A stretch of DNA of 64,000 nt, from the NCBI RefSeq assembly GCF_001113365.1, contig NZ_CKYA01000001.1, positions 7,501 through 71,500 on the forward strand, given 5' to 3'. The notes beneath the pieces were generated by a model. It was not told the DNA's origin. It saw only the letters and a program-made list of their open reading frames with translations, and made no database searches. This document shows, piece after piece, positions 51,026 to 60,330 of this stretch (position 1 is the stretch's first letter; each line of letters begins with the position of its first letter). This DNA is from Streptococcus pneumoniae (GTDB taxonomy: Bacteria > Bacillota > Bacilli > Lactobacillales > Streptococcaceae). Made by a program: the position numbers and the translations under genes.

Positions 51026-51667
51026 ATGTTAAGGTTATATTTAGAAAATGAAATTATAGAATTATCAAATAATTTAGAGACCATTTGGGTATCTGTGCTT
51101 GATAAATATGAGAAGTTATTTGAATATTTATCAAATGAAGAACGAGTAGAATTGATTAAAGATGATTTAATCATAAATGAGTCAGTTCTAAATATTGATA
51201 AAAAAGGATATGAGTTAATTTGTTTACAACATCCTGTTTCATATGACTTAAGAAGAATTATTAGTGTAATAAAAATATCAACTGACATTGAACGTATTGG
51301 GGATAGAATTGTTGAAATTTTAAAAAATCTACAGATTATTCAAAATAATGAAATGCTGAAGAAAATTATTTCAGAAATAAAAATACTTCATGAAGTTATC
51401 GGACTGCATATGAATAGGGCTATATCTTGTTATAGAGAGGAACAATTTGGATGTTTAGATATGGTTGTTATACAAAAACAGAATGAGATAGAAGAGCTTA
51501 GTATAAATATTGAAAAGAAAATAATGAATTACATATTTGAAGATGATGGGAACGTTTCTGAAGTAATTGGTGCTTTAGATATTATTCATCACCTTGATAA
51601 AATTGCTCATACTACGCAATCAATTTATAAATGGATAATGTATAGAAAATATGGGAACATAAATTAG
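51026..51667 (+). CDS. PhoU-like protein
   Basis: 213 residues, all helical, two PhoU repeats: HPVSYDLRRIISVIKISTDIERIGDRIVEILKN (first E/DxxxD metal cluster) and IHHLDKIAHTTQSIYKW (second). PhoU proteins tune phosphate uptake or signalling; here no Pst genes are adjacent. It starts behind AGAAGAGGTACC. Placement after a PP2C-like gene suggests a phosphate-related role. Confidence 0.82.
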   Translation: MLRLYLENEIIELSNNLETIWVSVLDKYEKLFEYLSNEERVELIKDDLIINESVLNIDKKGYELICLQHPVSYDLRRIISVIKISTDIERIGDRIVEILKNLQIIQNNEMLKKIISEIKILHEVIGLHMNRAISCYREEQFGCLDMVVIQKQNEIEELSINIEKKIMNYIFEDDGNVSEVIGALDIIHHLDKIAHTTQSIYKWIMYRKYGNIN

Positions 51668-51679
51668 AAAGAAAAATAT

Positions 51680-53155
51680 ATGAAAACAATTATTGATAAT
51701 TTTGTTGATAGAGTAATTGAATACGGAATGTATAATGAAATTGACAAAATATATGTGAAAAATAGAGTACTAGCGTTAATAGGTGAGGAGGGAACTGATT
51801 GCATTTCCGATGAAAATGACCTGAAACTAATAAAAGATTACTTAGTTGAAATCGCCTTAAAAAACGGTAAAATTAAAGATTTAATCGAGGAAAAGGAATG
51901 TTTAGGAGCAGAGTTAATGAATTTCATAGTTCCTTTACCTAGTCGATTAAATGATATTTTTTGGAGTTCATATGATATATCACCTCAAGAAGCAGTTGAA
52001 GAGTTTTATAAATTAAGTAAAGATAGTGATTATATTAAAACTTCTGCTATTGCTAAGAATATTGAGTTTCAAGCATCAACTAAATACGGAGAGCTAGAGA
52101 TTACGATAAATTTGTCAAAACCCGAAAAAGATCCAAAAACAATTGCTGCTGAAAAATTAGTAAAAGCAACTAATTATCCCAAATGTTTACTATGCATGGA
52201 AAATGAAGGATATCAGGGGCGAATAAATTATCCAGCACGTTCGAATCATAGAATTATTCGGTTGAAACTTGGTGACGAAGTATGGGGATTCCAGTATTCT
52301 CCCTACTCATATTTTAATGAGCATGCGATATTTTTGAATAGTCAACATGTACCAATGGCTATTACCTCTAAAACATTTGAACAATTATTGGAGATTGTTG
52401 ATATTTTGCCAGGATATTTTGCTGGTTCAAATTCTGATCTTCCTATCTCAGGAGGCTCCATTCTTAGTCATAACCACTACCAGGGAGGGAAATATATTTT
52501 CCCAATGGAAAAAGCAAAATTTGAGAGTGAATTTCGTTTTAAAGACTTTGAGGATGTTAATGCTGGTATTGTAAAATGGCCAATGTCAGTAATTAGGTTA
52601 CAAAGTGAAAATAAAAATCGCTTGTTAGATTTAGCTACTAAAATTCTAAACAAGTGGAGAGAATATTCAGATTTAGAAGTAGACATCATTGCAATGACTG
52701 CAGATGTCCCACACCATACGGTGACTCCTATTGCTCGTAAAGTGGACGGAAGATATGAATTAGATATTGTTCTAAGAGATAATCATACTACTGAACAATA
52801 CCCAGATGGTGTTTTCCATCCTCATCAAGATGTACAACATATTAAAAAGGAAAATATTGGGTTAATCGAAGTGATGGGACTTGCGATTTTACCACCTCGT
52901 TTGAAAACAGAGTTAGAGGAAGTTGAGAAATATCTTTTAGGAAAAGATAACGCAATTGCGGATTATCATTTAGAATGGGCCGTTCAATTGAAAGAAAAAT
53001 ATCCTGGACTTAAAGAGGAGGAGGTTCATAGCGTAGTTCAACACGAAGCAGGACAAGTGTTTGCGAGAGTTCTGGAAGATGCAGGAGTTTATAAGAATAC
53101 ACCGTCTGGGCATGAAGCGTTTATGAGATTTGTTAAGTCGGTTGGAATTAATTAG
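51680..53155 (+). CDS. galT: galactose-1-phosphate uridylyltransferase, second copy
   Basis: 491 residues, same family as the product of 32594-34075, sharing KYGELEITINLSKPEKDPK, GIVKWPMSV and QHIKKENIGLIEVMGLAILPPRLK. The catalytic region reads GGSILSHNHYQGGKYIFPME, with HNH in place of the HDH of the other copy. More AT-rich than that copy. It sits 12 bases after the PhoU-like gene and 12 before galE, so the island has its own UDP-galactose supply. Confidence 0.93.
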   Translation: MKTIIDNFVDRVIEYGMYNEIDKIYVKNRVLALIGEEGTDCISDENDLKLIKDYLVEIALKNGKIKDLIEEKECLGAELMNFIVPLPSRLNDIFWSSYDISPQEAVEEFYKLSKDSDYIKTSAIAKNIEFQASTKYGELEITINLSKPEKDPKTIAAEKLVKATNYPKCLLCMENEGYQGRINYPARSNHRIIRLKLGDEVWGFQYSPYSYFNEHAIFLNSQHVPMAITSKTFEQLLEIVDILPGYFAGSNSDLPISGGSILSHNHYQGGKYIFPMEKAKFESEFRFKDFEDVNAGIVKWPMSVIRLQSENKNRLLDLATKILNKWREYSDLEVDIIAMTADVPHHTVTPIARKVDGRYELDIVLRDNHTTEQYPDGVFHPHQDVQHIKKENIGLIEVMGLAILPPRLKTELEEVEKYLLGKDNAIADYHLEWAVQLKEKYPGLKEEEVHSVVQHEAGQVFARVLEDAGVYKNTPSGHEAFMRFVKSVGIN

Positions 53156-53167
53156 GAGGAAGTAAAA

Positions 53168-54178
53168 ATGGCAATATTGGTAACAGGCGGAGCTGGTTAT
53201 ATTGGTAGCCATACCGTAGTAGAATTACTAAATTTAGGTAAGGAAGTCGTTATTGTCGACAACCTTTCAAACTCAAGCATTTTAGTATTAGATTGTATTG
53301 AAGCAATTACAGGGCAACGTCCTGCGTTTTACGAATTAGATGTCTGTGATAAACAAGGATTGAGAAAAGTTTTTGAACAAGAATCTATTGAGGCTGCAAT
53401 TCATTTTGCAGGATACAAAGCTGTCGGCGAATCCGTGCAAAAGCCTGTAATGTACTACGAAAATAATATTATGAGCACATTAGCTCTTGTTGGAGTGATG
53501 TCAGAATTTAATGTTAAAAAGATTGTATTTTCATCGAGTGCGACTGTATACGGCGTTCACAATCAGTCTCCCCTTATTGAGACGATGCCGACAAGTGCAA
53601 CGAATCCGTATGGGTACACAAAAGTGATGCTTGAACAAATTTTAAAAGATGTTCATGTAGCAGATTCAGAGTGGAGTATTGCGTTGCTTCGTTATTTCAA
53701 TCCGATTGGTGCTCATGAGTCGGGGTTGATTGGAGAAGATCCATCAGGCATTCCTAACAACTTAATGCCTTTTATTGCACAAGTAGCGGTAGGTAAGCTG
53801 TCAGAGCTAAGTGTGTTCGGAAATGATTATGATACGCTTGATGGTACTGGTGTGCGTGATTATATCCATGTAGTGGATTTAGCGATAGGGCATATAAAAG
53901 CTTTAGAAAAAGTATCTGAAAAAACAGATGTTTATATTTATAACCTTGGTTCAGGAGAAGGCACAAGTGTATTACAACTTGTAAATACATTTGAAAGTGT
54001 TAATAAGGTTCCAATTCCGTATAAAATTGTACCAAGACGATCAGGAGACGTTGCGACTTGTTATGCAAATGCAGACAAAGCATATAAGGAATTAAATTGG
54101 AGGACAACAAAATCGATTGAAGACATGTGTAGAGATACATGGAATTGGCAATCAAAAAATCCCAATGGCTATAATTGA
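53168..54178 (+). CDS. galE: UDP-glucose 4-epimerase
   Basis: 336 residues, SDR fold. NAD loop LVTGGAGYIGSHTVVELL at the start, VVDNLSNSS, catalytic SSSATVYG and YGYTKVMLEQIL (YxxxK), and DGTGVRDYIHVVDLAIGHIKAL. It interconverts UDP-glucose and UDP-galactose. It starts behind TTAGGAGGAAG. Last gene of the first operon of the island; no clear terminator follows. Confidence 0.95.
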   Translation: MAILVTGGAGYIGSHTVVELLNLGKEVVIVDNLSNSSILVLDCIEAITGQRPAFYELDVCDKQGLRKVFEQESIEAAIHFAGYKAVGESVQKPVMYYENNIMSTLALVGVMSEFNVKKIVFSSSATVYGVHNQSPLIETMPTSATNPYGYTKVMLEQILKDVHVADSEWSIALLRYFNPIGAHESGLIGEDPSGIPNNLMPFIAQVAVGKLSELSVFGNDYDTLDGTGVRDYIHVVDLAIGHIKALEKVSEKTDVYIYNLGSGEGTSVLQLVNTFESVNKVPIPYKIVPRRSGDVATCYANADKAYKELNWRTTKSIEDMCRDTWNWQSKNPNGYN

Positions 54179-54279
54179 TGATACTGTCTATATGAGTGCT
54201 GTATTTTGGAAAAATTACTTAACCTTTTAATGAAATGCATATTTAATGAAAGATAAATTTTTTTAAAAAAAATTTTTGA

Positions 54280-54340
54280 AAGCGCTTGACAAAGTAAACG
54301 GTTTCGTTATATAATATAAGCATAGATGACACCGGTGTCA
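54280..54340 (+). promoter_or_regulatory. second island promoter with LacI-type operator and cre-like site
   Basis: TTGACA (54286-54291), 18 bases, TATAAT (54310-54315). AAGTAAACGGTTTCG (54292-54306), between the two, fits the cre consensus with two mismatches. The perfect palindrome TGACACCGGTGTCA (54327-54340) covers the start region. It matches the pfbA operator at 13 of 14 positions. Confidence 0.82.
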
Positions 54341-54363
54341 AATATAAAAAAGAGGGTCTTTAT

Positions 54364-55023
54364 ATGAAAAACCTAACAAAAATTAAGTTCAAAGAAAATG
54401 GAGAATTTAATCATTTTCCAGGAAATACTGTTGTAGCAAATCTTTATAATAAACAAGATTTGATGGAAGTTGTTGATATTATTCAATCACGTTATAGAGA
54501 ATTACCATTTATCGATAAGTTCACTTTAACTCCAAGGAATTCTATTCACATGACTGTAATTGAATTGTTGTGCCATGAAAATCGTGAAACGGAGTTTTGG
54601 AGCAGTAATCTTCCTTTAGATACACCTTTACAGAAAATACATGATTACTTTGCTAAACAACTTGAAATTTTTCCATTGTTAAATGAAGAAATTCTTATGC
54701 GTGTAACGGAAATGGGAAAACAAAACATACTAGTTGAACCTGCAGATGAAGCTTCTGCTAAGAGATTAGAAGAAATTCGTACTTATGTTTCAGAAAAAGC
54801 AGGTGTTCGTTTCCCAAATCATGATAGATATCAATTCCATATTTCAATTGGGTATCTTAGGATTCCTCTAACCGAAGAGGAGGAAGAAGAGTTTACTAAA
54901 GTTAGAGCGGAATTAACTGAAATTTTATTAGAGAAGATTCCAACTATTACTGTAAACCGTATTGACTATACTGTATTTGAAGATATGAGACAATTTGTTC
55001 CATATCACGAAAAATTTAAATAA
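54364..55023 (+). CDS. 2H phosphoesterase-superfamily protein (DUF1868-like)
   Basis: 219 residues with two HxT/S motifs, NSIHMTVIELL (residues ~59-69) and YQFHISIGYLRIP (~158-170), the hallmark of 2H phosphoesterases (LigT/2'-5' ligase fold). Such enzymes act on cyclic phosphodiesters or 2',3'-cyclic phosphates. It starts behind AAAAAGAGGGTC and precedes the importer genes. The substrate is unknown. Confidence 0.78.
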   Translation: MKNLTKIKFKENGEFNHFPGNTVVANLYNKQDLMEVVDIIQSRYRELPFIDKFTLTPRNSIHMTVIELLCHENRETEFWSSNLPLDTPLQKIHDYFAKQLEIFPLLNEEILMRVTEMGKQNILVEPADEASAKRLEEIRTYVSEKAGVRFPNHDRYQFHISIGYLRIPLTEEEEEEFTKVRAELTEILLEKIPTITVNRIDYTVFEDMRQFVPYHEKFK

Positions 55024-55047
55024 AATAATAAAAAAGGAGAACTTATC

Positions 55048-56115
55048 ATGAAAAAAATGAAAGTTTGGTCTACTGTACTTGCAACGGGAGTTGCTCTTAC
55101 TACACTTGCTGCTTGCTCTGGAGGTTCAAATTCTACGACTGCTTCTTCATCTGAAGAAAAAGCTGATAAAAGTCAAGAATTAGTAATCTATTCGAACTCA
55201 GTCTCAAATGGTCGTGGTGATTGGTTAACTGCTAAAGCAAAAGAAGCTGGTTTTAATATAAAAATGGTTGATATTCCTGGCGCTCAATTAGCAGACCGTG
55301 TTATTGCCGAGAAGAATAATGCAGTTGCAGATATGGTATTTGGAATTGGTGCTGTTGATTCAAATAAAATTAGAGATCAAAAATTACTAGTCCAGTACAA
55401 GCCTAAATGGTTAGATAAAATTGATCAATCTTTATCAGATAAAGATAATTATTATAATCCTGTGATTGTTCAACCATTAGTTTTAATTGGGGCGCCTGAT
55501 GTAAAAGAAATGCCTAAAGATTGGACTGAATTAGGTAGTAAGTATAAAGGTAAATATTCAATTTCTGGTCTTCAAGGTGGTACAGGACGGGCAATTCTAG
55601 CAAGTATCTTAGTTCGATACCTTGATGATAAAGGTGAATTAGGTGTTTCCGAAAAAGGTTGGGAAGCAGCAAAAGAATATTTGAAAAATGCATACACTCT
55701 TCAAAAGGGAGAAAGTTCAATTGTTAAGATGTTAGACAAAGAAGATCCAATACAATATGGAATGATGTGGGGTTCTGGTGCATTAGTTGGACAAAAAGAA
55801 CAAAATGTTGTTTTCAAAGTTATGACTCCTGAGATTGGTGTACCATTTGTAACTGAACAAACTATGGTTTTAAGCACTAGTAAAAAACAAGCGTTAGCTA
55901 AAGAATTTATTGATTGGTTTGGTCAATCAGAAATTCAAGTAGAATATAGTAAGAACTTTGGATCTATTCCTGCAAATAAAGATGCCCTAACAGAGTTACC
56001 TGAAGATACGAAAAAATTTGTTGATCAAGTGAAACCACAAAATATTGACTGGGAAGCTGTTGGAAAACATTTGGATGAATGGGTAGAAAAAGCTGAATTA
56101 GAATACGTACAATAA
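55048..56115 (+). CDS. ABC transporter substrate-binding lipoprotein (iron/organophosphate type)
   Basis: 355 residues. Lipobox LAAC (Cys23), Ser-rich linker, then an extracellular binding protein of the SBP_bac_8 / AfuA-PhnS type: LVIYSNSVSNGRGDWLTAKAKEAGFN, GAQLADRVIAEKNN, DMVFGIGAVDSNKI. Family members bind ferric ion, phosphonate or spermidine-like ligands; the binding-site residues do not settle the choice. Followed by a hairpin before the ATPase gene. Confidence 0.82.
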   Translation: MKKMKVWSTVLATGVALTTLAACSGGSNSTTASSSEEKADKSQELVIYSNSVSNGRGDWLTAKAKEAGFNIKMVDIPGAQLADRVIAEKNNAVADMVFGIGAVDSNKIRDQKLLVQYKPKWLDKIDQSLSDKDNYYNPVIVQPLVLIGAPDVKEMPKDWTELGSKYKGKYSISGLQGGTGRAILASILVRYLDDKGELGVSEKGWEAAKEYLKNAYTLQKGESSIVKMLDKEDPIQYGMMWGSGALVGQKEQNVVFKVMTPEIGVPFVTEQTMVLSTSKKQALAKEFIDWFGQSEIQVEYSKNFGSIPANKDALTELPEDTKKFVDQVKPQNIDWEAVGKHLDEWVEKAELEYVQ

Positions 56116-56140
56116 GAAATAAGAGTTAATTTTTATGTCC

Positions 56141-56196
56141 AAGTCTCTCTATTATTTCTAAATTTATGGAAGAAATAAAGAGAGACTTTTGGTTTA
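56141..56196 (+). terminator. partial terminator between binding protein and ATPase genes
   Basis: AAGTCTCTCT / AGAGAGACTT plus TTATTTCT / AGAAATAA make an 18-base stem with a single bulge, followed by TTGGTTT. As after amiA, it would give more binding protein than transporter. Confidence 0.78.
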
Positions 56197-56217
56197 GTAA
56201 TAGAGGGAGTTAGTGAG

Positions 56218-57228
56218 ATGATTAAATTTGATAATATTCAAATTAAATATGGTGATTTTGTTGCAATTGATAATCTGAATTTAGATATACATGAAGGGGA
56301 ATTTTTTACATTTCTTGGACCTTCAGGATGTGGTAAATCAACTACTTTGAGAGCATTGGTAGGTTTTCTAGATCCATCATCAGGAAGTATTGAAGTTAAT
56401 GGAACAGATGTCACTCATTTGGAACCTGAAAAGCGTGGAATTGGTATTGTATTTCAATCTTATGCGCTATTTCCAACTATGACTGTTTTTGATAATATTG
56501 CATTTGGTTTAAAAGTTAAGAAGGTAGCTCCAGATGTTATTAAAGCAAAAGTATCAGCAGTAGCAGCAAAAATTAAGATCTCTGATCAACAGTTACAGCG
56601 TAATGTATCAGAATTATCTGGGGGTCAACAACAAAGGGTAGCATTGGCTCGTGCTCTGGTTCTTGAACCTAAAATTCTTTGTCTAGATGAACCATTGTCA
56701 AACCTTGACGCAAAATTACGTGTAGATTTGAGAAAAGAGTTGAAAAGACTTCAAAAAGAGTTAGGTATTACTACTTTATATGTTACTCATGATCAAGAGG
56801 AAGCCTTGACTTTATCTGATAGAATTGCAGTCTTTAACAATGGATTCATCGAACAGGTCGGTACACCAGTAGAAATTTATCATAATTCTCAAACTGAATT
56901 TGTATGTGATTTTATTGGAGATATTAATGTTTTGACCGATGAAACAGTCCACGAAGTATTACTGAAAAATGCAAGCGTTTTCTTAGAAGATAAAAAAGGA
57001 TACATTCGATTAGAGAAAGTTCGATTCAATCGTGAAACTGAACAAGATTTCACTCTAAAAGGGACAATTATTGATGTTGAGTTTTCTGGAGTTACAATTC
57101 ACTATACAATAAAAGTTTCTGAAAGTCAGATTCTTAATGTAACAAGTATTGATAGTCAGGCTGCTATTAGATCTGTCGGAGAAAGTGTGGAATTATTTAT
57201 CACACCATCAGACGTTCTGCAATTTTAA
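56218..57228 (+). CDS. ABC transporter ATPase (PotA/FbpC type)
   Basis: 336 residues. Walker A GPSGCGKSTTL near residue 38, Q-loop VFQSYALFPTMTVFDNIAFGL, signature LSGGQQQR, Walker B ILCLDEPLSNLD, switch VTHDQEEA. A C-terminal TOBE-like regulatory domain follows (~240-336). It energises the two-domain permease encoded 11 bases downstream. Confidence 0.87.
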   Translation: MIKFDNIQIKYGDFVAIDNLNLDIHEGEFFTFLGPSGCGKSTTLRALVGFLDPSSGSIEVNGTDVTHLEPEKRGIGIVFQSYALFPTMTVFDNIAFGLKVKKVAPDVIKAKVSAVAAKIKISDQQLQRNVSELSGGQQQRVALARALVLEPKILCLDEPLSNLDAKLRVDLRKELKRLQKELGITTLYVTHDQEEALTLSDRIAVFNNGFIEQVGTPVEIYHNSQTEFVCDFIGDINVLTDETVHEVLLKNASVFLEDKKGYIRLEKVRFNRETEQDFTLKGTIIDVEFSGVTIHYTIKVSESQILNVTSIDSQAAIRSVGESVELFITPSDVLQF

Positions 57229-57239
57229 GGAGGTGCAGT

Positions 57240-58931
57240 ATGCGTCATAAATTAAATTTAAAAGATTGGCTTATTCGTTTAGGGTTAATCTGGTTCTTAG
57301 TAACATTTATTATTTATCCAAACTTTGATCTAGTAGTGAATGTATTTGTAAAAGGAGGAGAATTTTCCCTTGATGCTGTACATCGTGTTCTAAAATCTCA
57401 GAGGGCACTTCAGAGTATTATGAACAGTTTTAAGTTGGCATTTTCACTCATTATTACAGTTAATGTCGTAGGTATTCTTTGTGTTCTATTTACAGAATAC
57501 TTTGATATTAAGGGTGCTAAAATTTTAAAATTAGGTTATATGACCTCTTTAATTTATGGAGGAGTGGTTTTAGCGACTGGATATAAATTTGTCTATGGTC
57601 CTTATGGATTGATTACAAAATTTTTACAAAATATTATCCCTTCTTTAGACCCTAACTGGTTTATTGGGTATGGTGCAGTCTTATTCATTATGACATTTTC
57701 AGGAACTGCTAATCATACATTGTTTTTAACAAATACAATTCGAAGCGTTGACTATCACACTATTGAGGCTGCTCGAAATATGGGAGCAAAACCATTTACT
57801 GTTTTCCGAAAAGTAGTGTTACCAACCTTAATTCCAACTCTATTTGCACTTACTATTATGGTTTTTCTTAGTGGTTTATCTGCAGTAGCAGCACCCATGA
57901 TTGTTGGTGGTAAAGAATTTCAAACTATAAATCCAATGATTATTACATTTGCAGGGATGGGGAATTCTCGTGATTTAGCTGCTCTACTTGCAATTATTTT
58001 AGGTATTGCAACTACAATTTTGCTTACTATCATGAACAAGATAGAAAAAGGTGGAAATTATATTTCTATCTCTAAGACTAAAGCGCCTCTTAAAAAACAA
58101 AAAATTGCGTCTAAGCCTTGGAATATCATTGCTCACATTGTAGCATATGGATTGTTCACAGTTTTCATGCTTCCACTAATTTTTATAGTATTATACTCAT
58201 TTACAGATCCAGTTGCAATTCAAACAGGTAACTTAACATTATCAAACTTTACTTTAGAAAATTATCGCTTATTCTTTAGTAATAGTGCGGCATTCTCTCC
58301 ATTCTTGGTCAGCTTTATTTATTCTATTATTGCTGCGACAACAGCAACAATTCTCGCAGTTGTATTTGCTCGTGTTGTCAGAAAACATAAATCTCGTTTT
58401 GATTTCTTATTTGAATATGGTGCTCTACTTCCTTGGTTACTACCAAGTACACTTTTAGCAGTAAGTTTATTATTTACTTTTAATCAGCCACAATTTCTTG
58501 TCTTGAATCAGATTTTGGTAGGTAGTTTGGTAATTCTACTTATTGCATATATAGTTGTAAAAATCCCATTTTCTTATAGAATGGTACGTGCTATTTTATT
58601 TAGTGTTGATGATGAGATGGAAGATGCAGCAAGAAGTATGGGTGCTTCACCTTTTTATACTATGATGAAGGTTATCATTCCATTTATTTTACCGGTTGTT
58701 CTCTCTGTTATTGCTTTAAACTTTAACTCTTTATTAACTGACTTCGACTTATCTGTATTTCTTTACCATCCATTAGCTCAACCACTGGGTATAACTATTC
58801 GTTCAGCAGGTGATGAAACAGCAACTTCAAATGCTCAAGCACTTGTATTCGTTTATACTATTGTATTAATGATAATTTCTGGTTCTGTTTTATACTTTAC
58901 TCAGAGACCAGTTAGTAGAAAAAGGAAATAA
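57240..58931 (+). CDS. ABC transporter permease, two fused membrane domains (FbpB/PhnU-V type)
   Basis: 563 residues, twelve helices in two halves (~1-265 and ~290-563). Two EAA coupling loops are seen: HTIEAARNMGAKPFTVFRKVVLPTL and DEMEDAARSMGASPFYTMMKVIIPFI. A single-gene fused permease as used by ferric or phosphonate importers. It starts behind TTAAGGAGGTGC and is 2 bases from the mgtC-like gene. Confidence 0.87.
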   Translation: MRHKLNLKDWLIRLGLIWFLVTFIIYPNFDLVVNVFVKGGEFSLDAVHRVLKSQRALQSIMNSFKLAFSLIITVNVVGILCVLFTEYFDIKGAKILKLGYMTSLIYGGVVLATGYKFVYGPYGLITKFLQNIIPSLDPNWFIGYGAVLFIMTFSGTANHTLFLTNTIRSVDYHTIEAARNMGAKPFTVFRKVVLPTLIPTLFALTIMVFLSGLSAVAAPMIVGGKEFQTINPMIITFAGMGNSRDLAALLAIILGIATTILLTIMNKIEKGGNYISISKTKAPLKKQKIASKPWNIIAHIVAYGLFTVFMLPLIFIVLYSFTDPVAIQTGNLTLSNFTLENYRLFFSNSAAFSPFLVSFIYSIIAATTATILAVVFARVVRKHKSRFDFLFEYGALLPWLLPSTLLAVSLLFTFNQPQFLVLNQILVGSLVILLIAYIVVKIPFSYRMVRAILFSVDDEMEDAARSMGASPFYTMMKVIIPFILPVVLSVIALNFNSLLTDFDLSVFLYHPLAQPLGITIRSAGDETATSNAQALVFVYTIVLMIISGSVLYFTQRPVSRKRK

Positions 58932-58933
58932 TA

Positions 58934-59644
58934 ATGCAAGCAACAAGCTTAGGACTATCATACATCGAAATTGTATTAAGAATTGTACTTTCATTAGTTA
59001 TTGGTGGTGTAATTGGTTTAGAGAGAGGAAGTAAATCTCAACCAGCAGGTATTCGTACACATAGTATTGTTTGTCTGGCTGCATGTTTAATTATGATGAC
59101 TAATGAGTATGTATCTTATAAATTTGGTACAGGAGATCCTACACGCTTAGGTGCGCAGGTTATATCAGGTGTTGGTTTTCTTGGGGCTGGAACAATACTT
59201 ATTACAGATAAAAAGAAAATAACTGGTTTAACAACTGCAGCCGGAATATGGGCTTCAGCTGGAATCGGTCTAGCTATTGGTGTTGGTTTTTATGAAGGAG
59301 CCATACTAGGAGCAATGTCTGTTTGGAGTGTTATAACTATGTTCCAACCTTTAAAAAAATATCTTCAAAGTCGTTCAAAGATAATCGAATTGTATATCGT
59401 TGTTAGATCTACAGAGGCATATAATCGGGTACTAGTATACTGTGCTGAGAATGGCATTAGAATGACTGATTCTAGAACTGCATTTGGAGATGTTAATTCA
59501 GAAAGAATTGAATATTTTGATGTTCCAGACAAAAAAATCGCGTCATTTATTACTCTGGAATTATCAGGTAGATTTGAGCACCTTAAACTAATGGAAGAAA
59601 TTGCTAATATTGTTGGTGTGATTTATGTTGAGGAAATCAGCTAA
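58934..59644 (+). CDS. MgtC/SapB family membrane protein
   Basis: 236 residues. MgtC core with about four helices (IGGVIGLERGSKSQPAGIRTHSIVCLAACLIM, GVGFLGAGTIL, GLTTAAGIWASAGIGLAIG) and a C-terminal ACT-like soluble domain (~150-236). In other bacteria such proteins affect magnesium or phosphate homeostasis and F-ATPase; here it ends the importer operon. Confidence 0.85.
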   Translation: MQATSLGLSYIEIVLRIVLSLVIGGVIGLERGSKSQPAGIRTHSIVCLAACLIMMTNEYVSYKFGTGDPTRLGAQVISGVGFLGAGTILITDKKKITGLTTAAGIWASAGIGLAIGVGFYEGAILGAMSVWSVITMFQPLKKYLQSRSKIIELYIVVRSTEAYNRVLVYCAENGIRMTDSRTAFGDVNSERIEYFDVPDKKIASFITLELSGRFEHLKLMEEIANIVGVIYVEEIS

Positions 59645-59653
59645 TCTAGGGAT

Positions 59654-59692
59654 AAACAAAGGGACGGATTATTCTAGTCCTTTTGTTTTCTT
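59654..59692 (+). terminator. terminator after the MgtC-like gene
   Basis: AACAAAGGGAC / GTCCTTTTGTT stem around GGATTATTCTA, followed by TTCTTTAAAT. Confidence 0.8.
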
Positions 59693-59711
59693 TAAATAAT
59701 AAGAAATATAA

Positions 59712-59810
59712 GGGCACATCTAAAAACTCAATTTCAATACTTTTAAACATTGATGTATCAACGTTTTCTGAGCAATAAAAATAGAAAATCGGTAGTTTTT
59801 AGAGGTGTCC
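59712..59810. mobile_element. MITE-like element with 17-base terminal inverted repeats
   Basis: GGGCACATCTAAAAACT (59712-59728) and AGTTTTTAGAGGTGTCC (59794-59810) are inverted at 15 of 17 positions and enclose 65 bases without coding capacity. Flanks carry ATA-type repeats. The family is unidentified; the right end overlaps the first bases of the next frame. Confidence 0.7.
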
Positions 59811-60206
59811 ATAATAATTTTTGAAGAAAAGGATCTAACTAATTTGAGAGTATATAAAGTGGATTTTGATGCAGGAAAAATAACTTATTTTGATGACTAT
59901 AATCTCATACAGGTATACCACTTCCATTCATTTTATGATGTTTGTGAGATGGTGTTCGCTTGTCATTTACCATTTGAAGAAATGCTTAGAAATGTTATTG
60001 TTAAGGAGAAAGCTGTTCCCATATTAGAGTGTTATATTGAACAGATAATGAATACATTTCTAAATACAGAAGGATTTACTGAAAATGATTCCTTGGAATT
60101 TTCAGGTAGTGTATTTTCTTATCCGGTGATTTGTAATGCAGTTTACAAAATAGTACAAAACAGTGAATTGAATTGTAAAATTTATGTTACTAGTACTGAA
60201 AGTTAA
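59805..60206 (+). CDS. hypothetical protein, start overlapping the MITE-like element
   Basis: 133 residues, unrecognised. Acidic, mostly helical, no signal or membrane segment: FEEKDLTNLRVYKVDFDAGKITYFDDYNLIQVYHFHSFYDVCEMVFACHLP and LECYIEQIMNTFLNTEGF. The GTG at 59805 is part of the MITE-like right end and has AGAGG directly against it, so the original start may have been lost. Lies between the importer operon and the LacI gene. Possibly expressed weakly or decaying. Confidence 0.55.
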   Translation: MSIIIFEEKDLTNLRVYKVDFDAGKITYFDDYNLIQVYHFHSFYDVCEMVFACHLPFEEMLRNVIVKEKAVPILECYIEQIMNTFLNTEGFTENDSLEFSGSVFSYPVICNAVYKIVQNSELNCKIYVTSTES

Positions 60207-60330
60207 TGTAGATTTAGTGAAGTATTTCCTCCAGATATAAACTAGATTAAAAGATTAGAATGTAATTTTCTTGTTAAAATAATTTAAATATTGTATAGTT
60301 ATAGTGAAGGTTTATGACAGGAGTATTTTA

